NCBI GenBank assembly: GCA_017543025.1
Contig: JAFYGX010000228.1
Coordinates: 1-14,454, forward strand
Direction: 5' to 3'
DNA: 14,454 bases
From: Solobacterium sp.
GTDB lineage: Bacteria > Bacillota_I > Bacilli_A > Erysipelotrichales > Erysipelotrichaceae
The translations under genes were made by a program, and so were the position numbers. A model generated the notes under the pieces. That model ran no database searches. It was not told the DNA's origin and saw only the letters and a list, made by a program, of their open reading frames with translations. Numbering within the stretch: position 1 is the stretch's first letter; each line of letters opens with the position of its first letter. Below are positions 14,324 to 14,454 of the stretch, piece by piece.

Positions 14324-14444
14324 TGAACTGAAAAGAAAGATGGTACCCTGGGGCACAGGGAATCCGATAAGCTCGGGTTATCTGAACGCGTTGGCGTTCT
14401 TGACCGAGAAGCCCCCACCTCTAAGCGTCAGCGTAGGTGGTGGG
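14324..14444 (+). ncRNA. Omega-RNA (reRNA) scaffold of the tnpB element
   Basis: Three consecutive hairpins are readable: CCCTG-gggca-CAGGG (14346-14360), GATAA-gctcggg-TTATC (14366-14382) and GAACGC-gttg-GCGTTC (14384-14399). The loop of the second, CTCGG at 14372-14376, is complementary to CCGAG at 14404-14408, giving a pseudoknot that encloses the third hairpin. The C-rich/G-rich terminal stem follows. This layout fits known TnpB guide RNAs, whose guide begins where the element ends. The 5' end probably lies within tnpB and the guide lies beyond or at the window edge. Confidence 0.75.
14412..14444 (+). other. Right-end subterminal hairpin of the IS605-type element
   Basis: CACCT (14416-14420) pairs with AGGTG (14435-14439). 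The stem extends with CCCC (14412-14415) against G and GGG (14440, 14442-14444), with T14441 bulged. A bulged base in the stem is typical of IS200/IS605 end hairpins recognised by TnpA. The ten bases after it (AGTATGTCAC) would include the cleavage site. Confidence 0.7.
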
Positions 14445-14454
14445 AGTATGTCAC

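Larger units (their letters stand above)
13004..14454 (+). mobile_element. IS200/IS605-type element with tnpB only (ends not fixed)
   Basis: The interval holds a foldable left segment, an intact tnpB, an omega-RNA scaffold and a terminal hairpin. There is no tnpA (Y1 transposase) on either strand, so the element would need TnpA in trans. The left boundary lies between the kinase terminator and tnpB but I cannot fix the target-adjacent motif. The right boundary is at or just beyond the window end (last bases TATGTCAC). Confidence 0.75.

Overview
The window looks like accessory chromosome of a low-to-mid-GC Gram-positive anaerobe (Bacillota; perhaps Erysipelotrichia or Lachnospiraceae-like, but genus is not determinable here). 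The evidence is strong AGGAGG-type ribosome sites, short hairpin-plus-T terminators, a secreted GLUG-repeat protein, an MMPL exporter of Gram-positive type and an IS200/IS605-type TnpB. All supported genes are on the + strand. I saw no tRNA, rRNA or CRISPR array.

Region 1 (1-5158) resembles the inside of a mobile or phage-derived element. It opens with the 3' end of an unrecognised gene, then about 540 bases of wreckage: a 13-bp perfect inverted repeat, a winged-helix remnant with an in-frame stop, and a second copy of the upstream gene's C-terminal tail. A highly foldable leader precedes a single-stranded DNA-binding protein (ssb). After it come a MoxR/CobS-like AAA+ ATPase and a large protein combining an HEXXH motif, an acidic linker and a CobT-like VWA domain. 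Hairpins separate each of these genes, so they look co-regulated but individually attenuated.

Region 2 (5159-5470) has a strong terminator abutting a decapitated HD-phosphohydrolase fragment and a second terminator. It may be an insertion scar.

Region 3 (5471-12960) is a tight three-gene operon: an MMPL/RND-type transporter with both Asp-Tyr proton-relay motifs, a 1394-residue surface protein, and a cytidylate-kinase-like protein. The surface protein has ten GLUG-like GGI(A/V)G repeats interrupted by a coiled coil, two membrane segments, and a C-terminal ectodomain that is an internal duplication suggestive of a LolA/LppX-type fold. The MMPL gene overlaps the surface-protein gene by 8 bases. 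By analogy with mycobacterial MmpL and LppX/LprG pairs, the working idea is export of a lipid or other amphiphile with a built-in extracytoplasmic carrier. This is the best candidate for an undescribed system.

Region 4 (13004-14454) is an IS605-type element carrying an apparently intact tnpB and no tnpA. Downstream of tnpB, reaching the window edge, is a readable omega-RNA (reRNA) scaffold with three hairpins, a pseudoknot and a terminal C-rich/G-rich hairpin.
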